DNA of 64,000 bases from Eimeria necatrix (lineage: Eukaryota; Apicomplexa; Conoidasida; Eucoccidiorida; Eimeriidae). Shown one piece after another: positions 33,393 through 60,419 of this stretch (its first letter is position 1; each line of letters begins with the position of its first letter). Where the stretch lies: the NCBI RefSeq assembly GCF_000499385.1, contig NW_013651669.1, positions 1 through 64,000 of the forward strand. Reading direction: 5' to 3'. The translations under genes and the position numbers were made by a program. Under the pieces are notes generated by a model. It was given only the letters and a program-made list of their open reading frames with translations. It had not been told where the DNA came from and did no database searches.

Positions 33393-35717
33393 TCATAAAA
33401 ATGCTGATACAACGCCTTCATATGGCGCAACTAGCACCCTACTACTGCCGATGCCGGCGTGAAAATTGCAGTTGCCGCTTCTTACCAAGTGCGCGACATC
33501 TTGCAATGACATCCAATCCGATGGAGCGGAGAGTGGCAGAGAATGGTAATGCACGTAAGACACACGCGATAGCATTAGGGGTAACGTAAGCTTGCTGCCG
33601 TTGCAGGCTTTTCCCCCAGTCCCACCACCTTGTTCTGCTGCGGCCAGTCTCGCTGCTGTGGCGCAGCAACGCAACACCGCACCCTCCGATGCCGCTGACA
33701 ATGCTGCAGTTCTTGCAGCTTCCGTAAGACCTGCGATTTCTGCCTGTGCTGCTGCCGTTGCAGCAGCTGCTGCCGCTGACTCTGGCATGAACCACGATCC
33801 GTTCCAGCCACCGAACTGAGTGGCAGCAGCGGCAGCTGCTGCTGTTGCTGCTGCAGCCATATCTGATGCATTGCGCGGCGGCTTCACCGCCGCAGCTGCT
33901 GGAGCACTTGAGGTGGTGCAGCTGCTGCTGCTGTTGGGGTCAGCCTCAGTACTGCCCTTCTCGTGGCCATTCGGAGGGCCTAACGCCAGGGCATCCCTAG
34001 GGCACGTGTCAGCCGCTTTTTCAGTGGCAGTAACGGCAGCTGTAACAGCGGCGGCGACAATCGCGTGTGCTGCTTCCCATTCCTCTAGTCTTCTCTGGCC
34101 AATGGCTCCCAAGGCACAAAGCCCAGCTTCCTCAAACAAATCTGCAAGTGCCAATTTCGCCGCAAAGTGTGGTAGGCCCAAGAGCAGTAACAGCTGCAGA
34201 AGCTGCTGCACGGCAAAGGAATGCAGCATGCGGTACTCGCGGCAGCGGCGCAGCTGCTGTTGACGCTGGTCTACAGCTGCTGCTGCCGCTGCTGCCTCCT
34301 TAACAGGCGACAGAACAGCCACTGGGCTGTCCAACAGCAGTACATGTGGAAGGAAGCTGCCGCGCTGCTCTTGCATGCGCTCCTGCGCATGAAGACGTTG
34401 CCTCCGCCTGTGCTGCAGCCGCAGGATTCTCTCGTGGATCTGCCTGAGCAGCTCGTGCTGCTCGTACAGCAGCACATCTTCCTGTCGCCATTGCAGCAGT
34501 ACCCGAATATCAGATCCTGTCATCAACAAACTGCTGTTGCTCTTCAGTCGTAACAAATTGAGCTGAAGGCGCTTCTCAGCTGCGGCTGCCGCCGCAGCTG
34601 CTGCGGCCTCCACACATGCAGTTGCAGTGGATGTCAAACTGTTGATCGAGATCCGGCGACGGCCCCCGGCAAGCGAAGATCTATGTGCTGGAACTGCTGC
34701 CGCTTCACATTCTACTGGTGCAGCTGCTGTCTGTGTTGCTCCATCAGACCCACTGGCACCGGCATCCACTGCGCACGTTCCCCCTGCTGCTCCCTGCACT
34801 GTTGCTCCCGCCAGTCTGCCAAAGGCGCGCCCTGCGCCGTCCGTTAGATCGCCTAAAAGGTTGCCATGGCTACGGCCGCGGCTGCCGGCGCCACCAAGAC
34901 CGCAGCAGCAGCCGCCGTTGCTGCCACAGTTGTGGCTGTTGCCGCCCCTGCCGCTGCCACTGCTGCTGCCGCTGCCGCCGCCACTGCCGCTGCCTCCACC
35001 GTTCTTGTGGCTGCAGCTAGGGCTATGGGCAGCGCCCCTTGCTCCAGAAGTCGAATCTGCCGATCCCGAGGCCGTCCCCGCCTCGTGGAACCCCTTTTGG
35101 CCCCCCGCCGTTGCTGCCGCCGCATCGCAGTCAAAAGATGCAGCAGCAGCGCGCAGACGCACCCCAAGGGTTGTGGAGGCGATACCTCCGGAAGCCAGTG
35201 ACCTGCTTATCTCAAGGGTGCTGCTTGCTGCTGCTGCTGCTTGTAGCGGGTCGCTTTCCACGGATGAATGTGCAGCCGCTGCAATCACCGTGTGGGCCTG
35301 CTGCACAGCTCGCGCCGCAAGTCGCATACATAGCTCCGCAAACTGCTGCTGCTGTTGCCGGACGCTTTCATCCACCAAGAAATGTCGAAGCCGTTCCACC
35401 TCGGAAGGCATTCGGGGGGTGTTTGACGGCGTCGCCGTTGTGGACCCTCCAGGTGGTGATGACGTCACTTCCGCCGCTGCCGCTGGGACGCAGCGTTGCG
35501 TCGCTTGCGTGGAGCAAGGCGACTGAAAATGTTCAGATAATCCAGTTCCTCCGGTAGTTGAGTCCCCCTGCTGCCGACCATTTGCCGTAGTAGCAGCAGC
35601 AGTTGCAGTTGCAGGACTCCCCGTTGCAACTCCCTCCAGCTCACGTGGAGGTTCTCCTGCAGCACTTCCTGCTTCTCCTGATGCAGCAGATGCTGCAGAA
35701 CCCCCTATACCTTCCAT
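33393..35717 (-). CDS. Alanine-rich protein with possible LisH/CTLH-like helical segment
   Basis: One long open frame gives 774 residues from MEGIGGSAAS. The N-terminal 300 residues are Ala/Ser/Gly-rich with an amphipathic block VERLRHFLVDESVRQQQQ. The middle is charged and helical (LQWRQEDVLLYEQHELLRQI, then an arginine-rich stretch), followed by VQQLLQLLLLLGLPHFAAKL and ADLFEEAGLCALGAIGQRRL. That order of long helices, LLxxG..xxAxxLA and an acidic LE..EAA helix resembles the LisH-CTLH part of GID/CTLH-complex subunits such as MAEA. The match is weak, and no RING segment typical of MAEA was found. The last 100 residues may be intron read-through, so the true 3' end is uncertain. It is divergent from CPSII. 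If the resemblance is false this is simply an unrecognised protein. Confidence 0.5.
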   Translation of the reverse strand: MEGIGGSAASAASGEAGSAAGEPPRELEGVATGSPATATAAATTANGRQQGDSTTGGTGLSEHFQSPCSTQATQRCVPAAAAEVTSSPPGGSTTATPSNTPRMPSEVERLRHFLVDESVRQQQQQFAELCMRLAARAVQQAHTVIAAAAHSSVESDPLQAAAAASSTLEISRSLASGGIASTTLGVRLRAAAASFDCDAAAATAGGQKGFHEAGTASGSADSTSGARGAAHSPSCSHKNGGGSGSGGGSGSSSGSGRGGNSHNCGSNGGCCCGLGGAGSRGRSHGNLLGDLTDGAGRAFGRLAGATVQGAAGGTCAVDAGASGSDGATQTAAAPVECEAAAVPAHRSSLAGGRRRISINSLTSTATACVEAAAAAAAAAAEKRLQLNLLRLKSNSSLLMTGSDIRVLLQWRQEDVLLYEQHELLRQIHERILRLQHRRRQRLHAQERMQEQRGSFLPHVLLLDSPVAVLSPVKEAAAAAAAVDQRQQQLRRCREYRMLHSFAVQQLLQLLLLLGLPHFAAKLALADLFEEAGLCALGAIGQRRLEEWEAAHAIVAAAVTAAVTATEKAADTCPRDALALGPPNGHEKGSTEADPNSSSSCTTSSAPAAAAVKPPRNASDMAAAATAAAAAAATQFGGWNGSWFMPESAAAAAATAAAQAEIAGLTEAARTAALSAASEGAVLRCCATAARLAAAEQGGGTGGKACNGSKLTLPLMLSRVSYVHYHSLPLSAPSDWMSLQDVAHLVRSGNCNFHAGIGSSRVLVAPYEGVVSAFL

Positions 35718-36659
35718 TGGCTAAAAGGACGGCGCATTGCACCGCCGGCACGGCCCGTCGCAGCAGTTGCTGCTCCTGGCAGTGCCGCAGCAGCTGATGC
35801 TGCTGCTTCCGCGGCGTACCTGCCTCTTTCCCACTACAAATTGGCACACTACACCTATAATAAAGCTCTAAGAATGAGATTGTCTGCCATCATCAGTTGC
35901 CGCTGCTTCAGCAGCAGCAACACACTGTGTCGTGGCTCAGCCTCAGTGGCACAGCCCTTGGCGACGTGAACTGTGGCGTTGCAGCTGCCGCTGAAGAACA
36001 TACGGGGCACAATATAAGCCAAGCAGTTGATATTTAAGAAAAAAACAAGCTGTGTGTGGTGGCCGTTGATCGTTTCTCGCGCATGAGACGACGCTGGTGT
36101 TGACCGGTGCCTCGTCTGCACCGGGCTGGAGCAGGAGCTGTTGCTGCTGCTGCTCCGGGGGGGTGTCTGCAGCAGCGGGAGCTGCCGCTGCTTTCCCCCC
36201 CACTGCGCCTCATCGCCTTGTGCTGATTGAGCGGTGCCTTCCACTCAAAACAAAGTTGCCTTTGGTTTTTATGGCTTACATTAACAACGCTTATCAATAG
36301 GAGACAGGTTTCTGTGCCTTACGTGCCGCACAGAGCAAGTGTGCGGTAGGATCAAGTTTTTACCATTACAACTTCCGCATCTCCTCGGCAGGCAGTGGCG
36401 GCGCGATACGAGGCCGCAGCAGCGGTTTTGCTGCTTCTTCTTTGTAGGCTTGGCGTTGGAGCGCCTTCCTTCAAGAAGGCGGCCTCATAACAGGAATAAA
36501 CACCACGAGCGACGAAGTTGCTACAGCTGCGGCACCGGAGTCACCGTCCGTCTCAAACGAGGGCCTCCCCCTTCATCGGCAGGCAGGATCCGCACGGGCA
36601 GCCGGTGCAGAAACAGCAGCAGCGCCCACTTCCTTTGGTTTTTCTACGCGGTTTCGACA
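35718..36659. promoter_or_regulatory. Divergent intergenic region upstream of CPSII
   Basis: These 942 bases separate the start codons of the alanine-rich gene (-) and CPSII (+) and should contain both promoters. An open frame in phase with CPSII runs back to 36339 but encodes no recognisable sequence, so the CPSII start was placed at the MQNNSPPQLL methionine. Confidence 0.4.
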
Positions 36660-52831
<16,172 letters not shown>

Positions 52832-53924
52832 TTTCTTAGTGGAGCCTATTTTTGGTTGCTCAATATTTGACGCCATTCGACCAATTCTCGGCTTCGGGTG
52901 TAGAGTAGTACACCTAGCGATGCCTACGTACATTTTCCTACAGGAATGTGCAGCATTTACATGCTCATGAATATAGCTTCATATATCCATACATACATGG
53001 CCCACGCATACATGGCTGGTGCACACAGAAGTGCTACCCACATGTTTATTTCTTGTATTTTCGGCATAATCTGCGTTTCGTATACATGACAGTGTCTTCA
53101 TGGCAGATATTTTTCCTGGTCGTGTGGGTGATGTAGTTCATTTGCGTTGCATACACGTAGAGGAAATGGAATATTTTTTTCATTTTCGTACCTGTTAACA
53201 TCTGAAACAATATAGCTCGCATCGGCAGAGGTCTGATTGGTTTATGTTTTCTTACATCTTACTTTTACCTGTATATGTAGAATTAAACATGGAATCTCCT
53301 ATTTTGCATAAAGCTGCAAACAATTGGGGCGCGTGGCTATAATCAAACATTAAAGTATCCTGGAAATACCTCGCCTGTCAAGAAAAGCTTTATATATTGT
53401 GCAAGTACTTGTATCTTTGTTGGAATATAATGCAAGTATAGTGATGGTGTATATATTATGAGTGGTATTGTTTACGGAGTAAAGAATGCGCACACAATTG
53501 CCTACATTGCTCCAAATTGCGGAAGCAACAGAATACACACAAGATTTACAGGCAAGCCCGCTTCTGCAAACCATCCCACTTTTCTGTACACGTACAGTGC
53601 ACAGGTGCCTGTCTTTTTTTTCTGCCTGTTCGTTTTGTGGGATTTTTTGTGCGATTGCGAGCGGCCCATTTTCTTGGCTTCAAGAAGACATCTTTCACTG
53701 TTTGGGGAATTAAGTCATATCCATTTCCTTCACGCGCTGCCGCTTAGCAAGCGCGTTAACGACTGCAGTAACACGAGTAGAGCAATGCTGCAGTTCCCCA
53801 AGTGTGCTGTTTGGGCAACTGTATCATCGTTTTAAGTCGCGATGTTAGAAGGCGAGACGCTTTTGTATAGGATATGCGCACATGAGCACAGACAAATGGC
53901 ATAAATGTATTGTACAGAGGCAGC
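52832..53924. other. Convergent intergenic region
   Basis: This AT-richer stretch between the 3' ends of CPSII (+) and the WD40 gene (-) contains TATATA-type runs near 53390-53460. No gene or repeat array is supported. Confidence 0.6.
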
Positions 53925-55328
53925 CTAGTTACAAGCTTGACGTGTGTAAGTATCTGCATACACACTCCAGAGGTAGACAACCCCTTGCTTATCCCCCGTG
54001 GCTAGTCGGCCAGAGTGACTGCACCAGGCAGCAGCGGAGACACCACAGTGGTGGGCCTGAAGGCTACCCAGCGGCTTTAAGTGCTTCCCTTCGAGCAACA
54101 ACACAGCTCCGTCATTAGTGCCACAGGAGCCAAGGAGGCCATCCCTGCGCACGGAGATACAGGTAAGGTGTGTGCTGTTAGGTCCCATTGACTCTAGATA
54201 GCTTACGTTGCTAAACAGATCAAAATGGCTGGAGGTAGGGACGTGGCTCCTCCGAACAGTCTCGATTGCATTCACATGGGCTACACCGGTTAGGCAAGGA
54301 AGGATACCAAAACAATCCTCGTCATCCCTTCTGCTGCCGCAAGCCACGGTTGTTGTGCCCTCCCGCCTTTCGTTGGACATTAGTAAAAACGTCGCTGTGC
54401 TTCCATCTGTTGGTGCTGCTGCTGCTGGCGTGTCTTTTCCTTTCTGGCTTGCCACGCGATGTATGAATATATCTCCTTCAATGCATCCAGTCCATACTCT
54501 GTTTCGAACTGTCGCAACATAAGCGGGGGGAGAAGATGTGGCCCCCAAAGGCAGAAGTGCAAGCGGTTGCCCATTGTTTCTGACATCCCAGAGGGCCAGC
54601 AATGGCAGTTCGTACGCAGCTAGGAGCAGACATTCGGATGCTGGGAAGCCCAGGCCTTGAACGGACCCACAGTTCCCTGGCTCCTGCAGCTTCTGCTCCT
54701 GTGATGCAAAACGAGAGGCAGAATTCGGAGGTAGCTTAAGCTTAAGCGCAGGCGACACTACGCTCATATGATTCTTCCCTCTATGCCACGAGGCTGAGGC
54801 CCTGATATCAAACAAACCGATGGTGTCAATTTCAGCTACTGGGGCCGCTACACACTCTTCACCCACGCAGTTGCTGCCACTGCTGCTCCACGCATTGCTG
54901 CTTTTGCTGGTCTTTGGCTGTGGACATGCGCATTCGCAAAATGAAAAGGAGCCAGTCTTGAAGGACAAAGTGAACCTCTGGGACTCCAAATCAAACACAG
55001 AGATTTGCGAGTCTTTCTGTTGTATTAGCACCCTGCTGCAGCAGCTGCTGCGAGTGCAATAAAGCGGCTCTATGTGCAGCACAGGGCTGTTGCTGCTGCC
55101 ACTGAAATTTGCAGCCGCCATGGGCGGACCAACAGCATCAGCCTTCAAGCAGGTGAGGCTCGAAGGCGATACGGCAAACGCGCTCCGTCTGGACTTCAAA
55201 TCAAAGAGGCAACAGAGGCCTCCATCGTCTCCTAAAAGAAGAGAGTCCCCTTCTCCTACAAATTGCATGCTGCGCGCGGCATTGCCAAAAGGGTTGGTCA
55301 GGCGCATGTACGGGGTGGGGTCCGCCAT
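53925..55328 (-). CDS. WD40-repeat protein, ASTRA-associated protein 1/GNB1L-like
   Basis: A single exon encodes 467 residues from MADPTPYMRL to a stop at 53925. ASA1/GNB1L proteins are single WD40 propellers linked to TTT/ASTRA-dependent assembly of PIKK kinases. Blade-like segments include LLLGDDGGLCCLFDLKSRRS near the N-terminus, LLLAAYELPLLALWDVRNNG in the middle and ISVRRDGLLGSCGTNDGAVL. The last blade reads GVSAAAWCSHSGRLATGDKQ followed by GVVYLWSVY. The N-terminal GDDGG..FDL and the terminal LWS-Y pattern recall ASA1, but repeat spacing is loose and an insertion with KGKDTPAAAAPTDG interrupts blade 5. The WD40 assignment is fairly safe; the specific family is tentative, and other regulatory WD40 proteins remain possible. 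Confidence 0.62.
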   Translation of the reverse strand: MADPTPYMRLTNPFGNAARSMQFVGEGDSLLLGDDGGLCCLFDLKSRRSAFAVSPSSLTCLKADAVGPPMAAANFSGSSNSPVLHIEPLYCTRSSCCSRVLIQQKDSQISVFDLESQRFTLSFKTGSFSFCECACPQPKTSKSSNAWSSSGSNCVGEECVAAPVAEIDTIGLFDIRASASWHRGKNHMSVVSPALKLKLPPNSASRFASQEQKLQEPGNCGSVQGLGFPASECLLLAAYELPLLALWDVRNNGQPLALLPLGATSSPPAYVATVRNRVWTGCIEGDIFIHRVASQKGKDTPAAAAPTDGSTATFLLMSNERREGTTTVACGSRRDDEDCFGILPCLTGVAHVNAIETVRRSHVPTSSHFDLFSNVSYLESMGPNSTHLTCISVRRDGLLGSCGTNDGAVLLLEGKHLKPLGSLQAHHCGVSAAAWCSHSGRLATGDKQGVVYLWSVYADTYTRQACN

Positions 55329-55735
55329 CTCTGCGTATTGGCCGTTCTCCGTCGTTTCTCCTTGGCCTTTCTAGTTCTGTCTATTGTAGATGCTTACTTC
55401 TGCCTTCTCGTCTTTTCGTCTCTGCGTGTTTGTCTTCTTCTTCCTTTCCTTGTTTTTTCAGTCTTTTATGTCCCTGTCTACACTGCCACTTCTATTTTTG
55501 CTCTCCCGTTCCTGCCTTCAGTAGTTTATTTCGTTGACTCTTTGTCTCATGCCTTTGACGGGCTGATGGAGGGACAACTCGAAGAACAGGAGACCACAGG
55601 GAAACAAGGGCAGTTTTATTCCTCATTTTTCTCTTTTGTTTCTGTCGTTGTTTCTGTCGTCCTATCCGTTCCTGCAGGCCTCACCATGCCTTCTTAAACC
55701 CATTCCAGGTTGCGTGTTCCGTATTTTGCCCTTGT
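55329..55735. other. Intergenic region between the WD40 gene and ALG13
   Basis: Both neighbours are on the minus strand. The stretch is rich in CT (TTTCTTTTGTTTC, TCTTCTTCCTTTCC) on the plus strand. It should hold the 3' UTR of ALG13 and the promoter of the WD40 gene. Confidence 0.5.
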
Positions 55736-56584
55736 CTATCGATAATTGTCTCTGTTGGCATGTGTGGCCTCCATGTACGTCTTATCTGGTACTTCCACTG
55801 TTTCTTCCGTCTCCATTCCTTCCTCGATTTCTTCATTCATAATTTCAACGAAGCGATGGACATTCGGAGAAGGCAGAGGTAGCAGGGGCCGCTCGTGCTG
55901 CTCTCTCTCCTCCGATGCCCTTTCTCCTTCCTCTCCTACCGATGCTATCACTTCTCCTGCTTCGGTGTAAAGAGGCCTTCTCCACGCTTCTAGCGTCTTC
56001 TGCGGCAGCACTTTGAGGTCGAATACTGCTACACAGTGATTAGCTGTAGCCAGAACACTAGCCAGCTCTTGTTGGTGGTTCTGCTGCAGGTTCTGATTCA
56101 CGCAAGCCACAACCCGCCGCGACGCCCGCAAAGCACCGAGAAGCGTTCCTGCTCCACAGTGAGACACGATGAGGTCGAAGGAAGGCAAGATAAGTGAAAG
56201 ACAGTGGATGTAACGCACCACCCGCACGCACTGCAGACCCTGCCGGTGTACCCACACCCCAACACCAGTCAAATCCGGATCTTCTGCAGATATCCCGAAA
56301 GGGATATACTGTCCCCGACCTAACTGCACTGTCAAACGGACTTTTCCTAAACTCCTCAGCACACCTAAGAATGCAACAGAATCCACAGCCTTCACCAGGT
56401 CATCGAACGATGTGGTGCCAACCGTGACCAGAACATGAAGACTCCCCTCCACACGGAGGTTCTCTGATGCTTTGCTTGCTTCCCCGCAGACTGCAGCAGC
56501 TGTTGCTGTAGTGGAAGCCCCAGAAGATCCGTTTTTTGTTTCTCCAGCGGGTGAACCAGCGCTTGGGCCCAGCATGCAGTACAA
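55736..56584 (-). CDS. ALG13: UDP-GlcNAc transferase catalytic subunit ALG13
   Basis: A single exon encodes 282 residues. With membrane partner ALG14, ALG13 adds the second GlcNAc to dolichol-PP-GlcNAc on the cytosolic ER face for N-glycosylation. Family blocks: VLVTVGTTSFDDLVKAVDS near residue 50, VRLTVQLGRGQYIP, LPSFDLIVSHCGAGTLLGAL (the nucleotide-sugar-binding GT28-type motif) and VVACVNQNLQQNHQQELASV. The N-terminus has a Ser/Thr/Ala-rich leader of about 45 residues and the C-terminus a Glu-rich tail, both outside the usual domain. No membrane helix is evident, as expected for ALG13. ALG14 is not in the window. Confidence 0.9.
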   Translation of the reverse strand: MYCMLGPSAGSPAGETKNGSSGASTTATAAAVCGEASKASENLRVEGSLHVLVTVGTTSFDDLVKAVDSVAFLGVLRSLGKVRLTVQLGRGQYIPFGISAEDPDLTGVGVWVHRQGLQCVRVVRYIHCLSLILPSFDLIVSHCGAGTLLGALRASRRVVACVNQNLQQNHQQELASVLATANHCVAVFDLKVLPQKTLEAWRRPLYTEAGEVIASVGEEGERASEEREQHERPLLPLPSPNVHRFVEIMNEEIEEGMETEETVEVPDKTYMEATHANRDNYR

Positions 56585-57723
56585 TCATACGCACTCACCC
56601 AAATGTCACTCAATGCCATGTAAGGCGGAAAAGGAAATATCCACGGGTTAATTCCTACAACAAGAGAGACAGAAACAACAGCAGCCCCCCAAGCAGGCTG
56701 TGACCCTGGCCTGGGATTCGTTCGGTGTGCGCAGCAGAGACAGAAGGCTGCTCAAAAAATTAGTGAGCAGTATTGTTTTGCTGCCCGAAAAATACCGATT
56801 GGACGCGAACAACGGCGACTAGGCACGCGTAGCCAATAGCGATGGGAGATTGTGATGGAATATGTGGAAGGTTTCAACAGCCTGCCAGCTTCTGCAGTAA
56901 GCCGTGCGTAATCACATCATGTATTATTACGAAGAATAGAAGATTTTTAAATAGGATATATTCTTACACTGCTTAACACTGCGACACGCAGAATCGGCTA
57001 CTCTTCTTCAATAACTTCTGTTCTTGAAGCTGGGGCTGGGCCGAGGGTGCAGCGCCGTTAAGTTCTGCTGTTACTTCTGTAGCAAACAATGACAAACAGT
57101 GAAGCCCACCAAGAAGTGTGAGCAAAAAGGCTCATGAGGAAAGAATTTATCTTTTACCCAACGCATTAGCTCAGCTGGTTCTGCTGCAGGCGTGACAACG
57201 CTCGCCTCTGAACTGCGATGTTGCTCCTGCTGTGTGGAGTCACGCTCCTCATATGCATTTAAAGCCTCTCAGAAGTTCAGAATAGCCGAAAGCTGCCATG
57301 CTAGGCTCTCTGCAGAGCAGTGTGGCAGCCTGAGCCGTAGAAACTGAAGGGAACTTGCAGTGCGCGGGGCGTTTTCTGGCGCTCGGTGACTCAGCTACGA
57401 TCTCCAGTGTACCCTCACGCTACCATCAGCGCAATTCGAGCAACAAATGGTGCAGGCATTTATGTATTACAGGTGCGCTGGTTCATTTGGTGTATCGATG
57501 AGCATTCGTAGTGCCTTCTGCTCTTCCATATCCAGAAGAAACCAAGAACAGAAATACGCGGGATGCCTACCGTATTGCGCAGAGCTCTCCCAGTGATTTT
57601 GGAGGGTTGCAGTTCTCTAAGGACTGTAGCAGGCATATGCACCCAGTAGCTCAGTTCCGTGCTGTTCGCAGTGTTCTAGTTTCTCTTTTATTCTTCCACT
57701 AGCGTATTTTCTGTGTACTGTAG
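56585..57723. other. Divergent intergenic region
   Basis: It lies between the start of ALG13 (-) and the first supported codon of the charged hypothetical gene (+). An upstream exon of the latter may hide near 57500-57640, but no domain is visible. A GCATTAGCTCAGCTGGT string at 57170 resembles a tRNA D-arm, but no cloverleaf follows. Confidence 0.5.
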
Positions 57724-58416
57724 ATGACAATAAGGCCTCCTGCTGGATCAGCGGATTTCCGCTTAATACCACACTCCGGTAACCCGTTGCCAGGGCCAGC
57801 AGGAAGAGCCTCAGTTTCCTGTAAGGACTTGTATTCGCGGAGCCGGGCGCGAAGCGTGCGGAGACCACCGCTGTCAAGCACTAGCTGCGGGTGGTATGAA
57901 TACGGCTTATATGATGTAGCTTTGGCCTTGACAGAGGTTCCGTTGAGCCCTTACGAGCTTGAGTACAGGGAGCGCACTATACTGACACCAGAAGAGCCTG
58001 CGCCGGTGGAGCTGCACAGCAACAGGCAGCCAGCATTGGTCTTTAAACTCAAGCAGAATCCTAGACCATGCGCACCTCCCCATCCTTCCACTGTACGTGT
58101 AAGATACGAGCCCGAAGCTGCTCCCCTTTATGGCCATGAAGAAGCAGACCAGCAACGGACAGAGAAGAAAGACAAGCAAGCGGCCACGCAGGAGAAGAGA
58201 GAAAACGATGCTTTGAACAGTGGCGCACAGAGGGCGGATGAAAAAGCAGAACGGGGAGACAAACACGAAAAGTCAGAAAAAGAAAACAAACATGAGAAGA
58301 CAGACCATGGGGACAAGACAGAGAAAGCTGAAAAACATAAGGACAAAAAGGACAAAGAGAAGAAAAAATCACATCATGATGCAGCCCACAGTGCACAGAC
58401 AAAAGAAGACAGCTAG
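57724..58416 (+). CDS. Charged hypothetical protein, Lys/Glu/His-rich C-terminus
   Basis: The open frame gives 230 residues. The first 130 are globular-looking, with CGWYEYGLYDVALALTEVPL followed by SPYELEYRER. The last 100 are a run of K, E, D and H in units like EKSEKENKHEKTDHGDK, probably disordered or coiled. The ATG at 57724 directly follows CTGTACTGTAG, a plausible splice acceptor, so this may be the last exon of a longer gene. No family is recognised. The codon content lacks the CAG triplets of its neighbours. Confidence 0.6.
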   Translation: MTIRPPAGSADFRLIPHSGNPLPGPAGRASVSCKDLYSRSRARSVRRPPLSSTSCGWYEYGLYDVALALTEVPLSPYELEYRERTILTPEEPAPVELHSNRQPALVFKLKQNPRPCAPPHPSTVRVRYEPEAAPLYGHEEADQQRTEKKDKQAATQEKRENDALNSGAQRADEKAERGDKHEKSEKENKHEKTDHGDKTEKAEKHKDKKDKEKKKSHHDAAHSAQTKEDS

Positions 58417-60419
58417 TGGATACCTTTAAGGGTGTTTCTCCCCTGTTCCTAACTATGTACATGCGTGTACTACGACCACTTGCGTTCACATGTTGTTATA
58501 CATGCATAGAAACTCTGCGGATTATGCTGCTAATGCAGCTATGCGTATATAGTGGCGTCGCTGCTACTGCTTCAGTCGCCTGTTAGCTGCTTGCAGGAAA
58601 GCCCAGATTCACAATCAATATTTATGAAGTGCTCTGGCTAGGCAAGGTCATTAAGCCTATGGAGTGCCCACAGTGAAAGCTCTCCGCAACAAGGCAGAGT
58701 TTGGTTCTTCATGAGGGGAGGTGGCAAACTATCAGCATGCAAGGTAGAGAATGTCGATGGCAGAGGTTGAGGTGCATACGCAAGAAGGGTTCATACCTTG
58801 AGACACACAGAAGCAGAAAGCAACCAGGCTTTCAAATGCATATGAAAAGGCATGCACTTTTGTTTATCTCTATTCTTAGTACTAGTTCTTTGTCTATCTG
58901 AGGCATACATGCCGAGGAAGCAAGCCAAAGAAGCATGCATAGGGGTATGAAATGACACATGGAGACTCAGAGCGACAAACACGTGTGCACCTGCAATCAT
59001 AAAGCAAAGCACAACAGGATATAGAGATAAGCACATACATAGAATCAGAAAAGTAACACAGCTCAGATTCCACAGAAATTGCATAAATTCGGCCAAAAAA
59101 GAAGACAGATAAAAACATAGTGACTACGGAATCTACGGTTGAGCTTGAGCCACAGTGGAAGCGCTCAACACAGTACAGATTGGAGCACCGTCCAAAAAAG
59201 GCGAAAAGAGAAGCTCGCACATCCGCAGACTGTTGGAGAACTTAGCAGATTAGTTGCATTCTGCAGTTCCATCGGTCTTCTATGCGTAGTCTACTTGTGT
59301 TCCTTTCTTCAGCACACACCAACAGAGCAATGCGGGTTTCCAACCAGTGTTTTGTTTAGTCCATGACGAATGCGGGCTTTGAACGAATTCCTGCATTCAT
59401 ACGTTTGCGTTTGTATTCGTACGCTTTAGTACGCATTCATAGAGTTGCGTGTGCATTCATACGCTTGGAAATATTTGGATCGAGCACCATACTTGCGTGT
59501 GCAGGCGGCGTTCACCTGTTTTGCCTCGACTGGCGCTTCGCTTTACTTCTACAGCTTTGCTTTGAGTTTCAAGATTTTCATTGCTTTACTGCAGTTGTGC
59601 TGCGTTGAGACATAAGTCGCCTTCACCTCTTTGAACAGCCAGCCGTCCCCTGGCAAACTATAGCTTCTAGGGCCAAGAAGTAAATTTTAACCGACATCTT
59701 GAGCCACTTAATAAGGACACAAAATAAAAACAAAAATTGAATGTGCATTCTGACCAATTTCCACAGCGTGAGAATCTATCTCAACAATGAACAGCCTGGG
59801 CAGAAGCAACGACACGCCTCACATATTGTAACAACGTTTATCACTATCATATTCATCTGGGCGTCGTATTAGTTTTCTTATAGGCTAACAGTCATCAATG
59901 GAGCTCGCAAATATAAGCAATATTCGGTTTGCCCCCTTAAACACTCACCAAATTGTTGAGAGGCCTTCCACCCAGCGTCTCCCCACGGTCTGCCCGGCCT
60001 CTGGTCTTCGGCCTTCAGAGCGGGCCTTCGATTCGTCTTCATCCAAATAGCAAATGCATGGCTAAGACAACAACAAAATAGTGGAAACAGTTTAAACTAA
60101 ATATATTTAGCAAGTCTTGAGCATGCACCACATTGCAGTGTGTAGTTTGGTGATGGATTTGGGCATGGGTGGCAGCTGCGCCTGTCGTCTTCGGCGTATC
60201 ACCCTTCCTTCGCCTTTTCATTGACTACGTTTGTACAACATGACTTGATAAAAGCTCTTCACACACTCCAATTAACGCCCGTTGGCTAGCTTACGGGGAC
60301 CGCCCTCGGCAGATTGGGGGGCCCCCTCAGGTCCCCAGATGCTGCCAGTTCCGTCAACGCATTGCGGGACGCTTACGTAGCGGTTGACGGGAATAAACAT
60401 TAATATATTGTTGCTGTAG
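58417..60419. other. Intergenic region without supported genes
   Basis: Low-complexity patches include degenerate GCATTCATACG-type repeats at 59395-59465. Frames on both strands are short and featureless. The final part should contain the promoter of the SNF2 gene. Confidence 0.55.

Noticed and set aside
57165..57240. Possible tRNA (GCATTAGCTCAGCTGGT resembles a D-arm)
   Set aside because: No anticodon stem, T-arm with GGTTCRA, or matching acceptor stem could be drawn around it.
59395..59465. Degenerate GCATTCATACG repeats as a possible telomere-like or origin element
   Set aside because: Units are irregular, do not match the apicomplexan TTTAGGG-type telomere repeat, and are too few to interpret.
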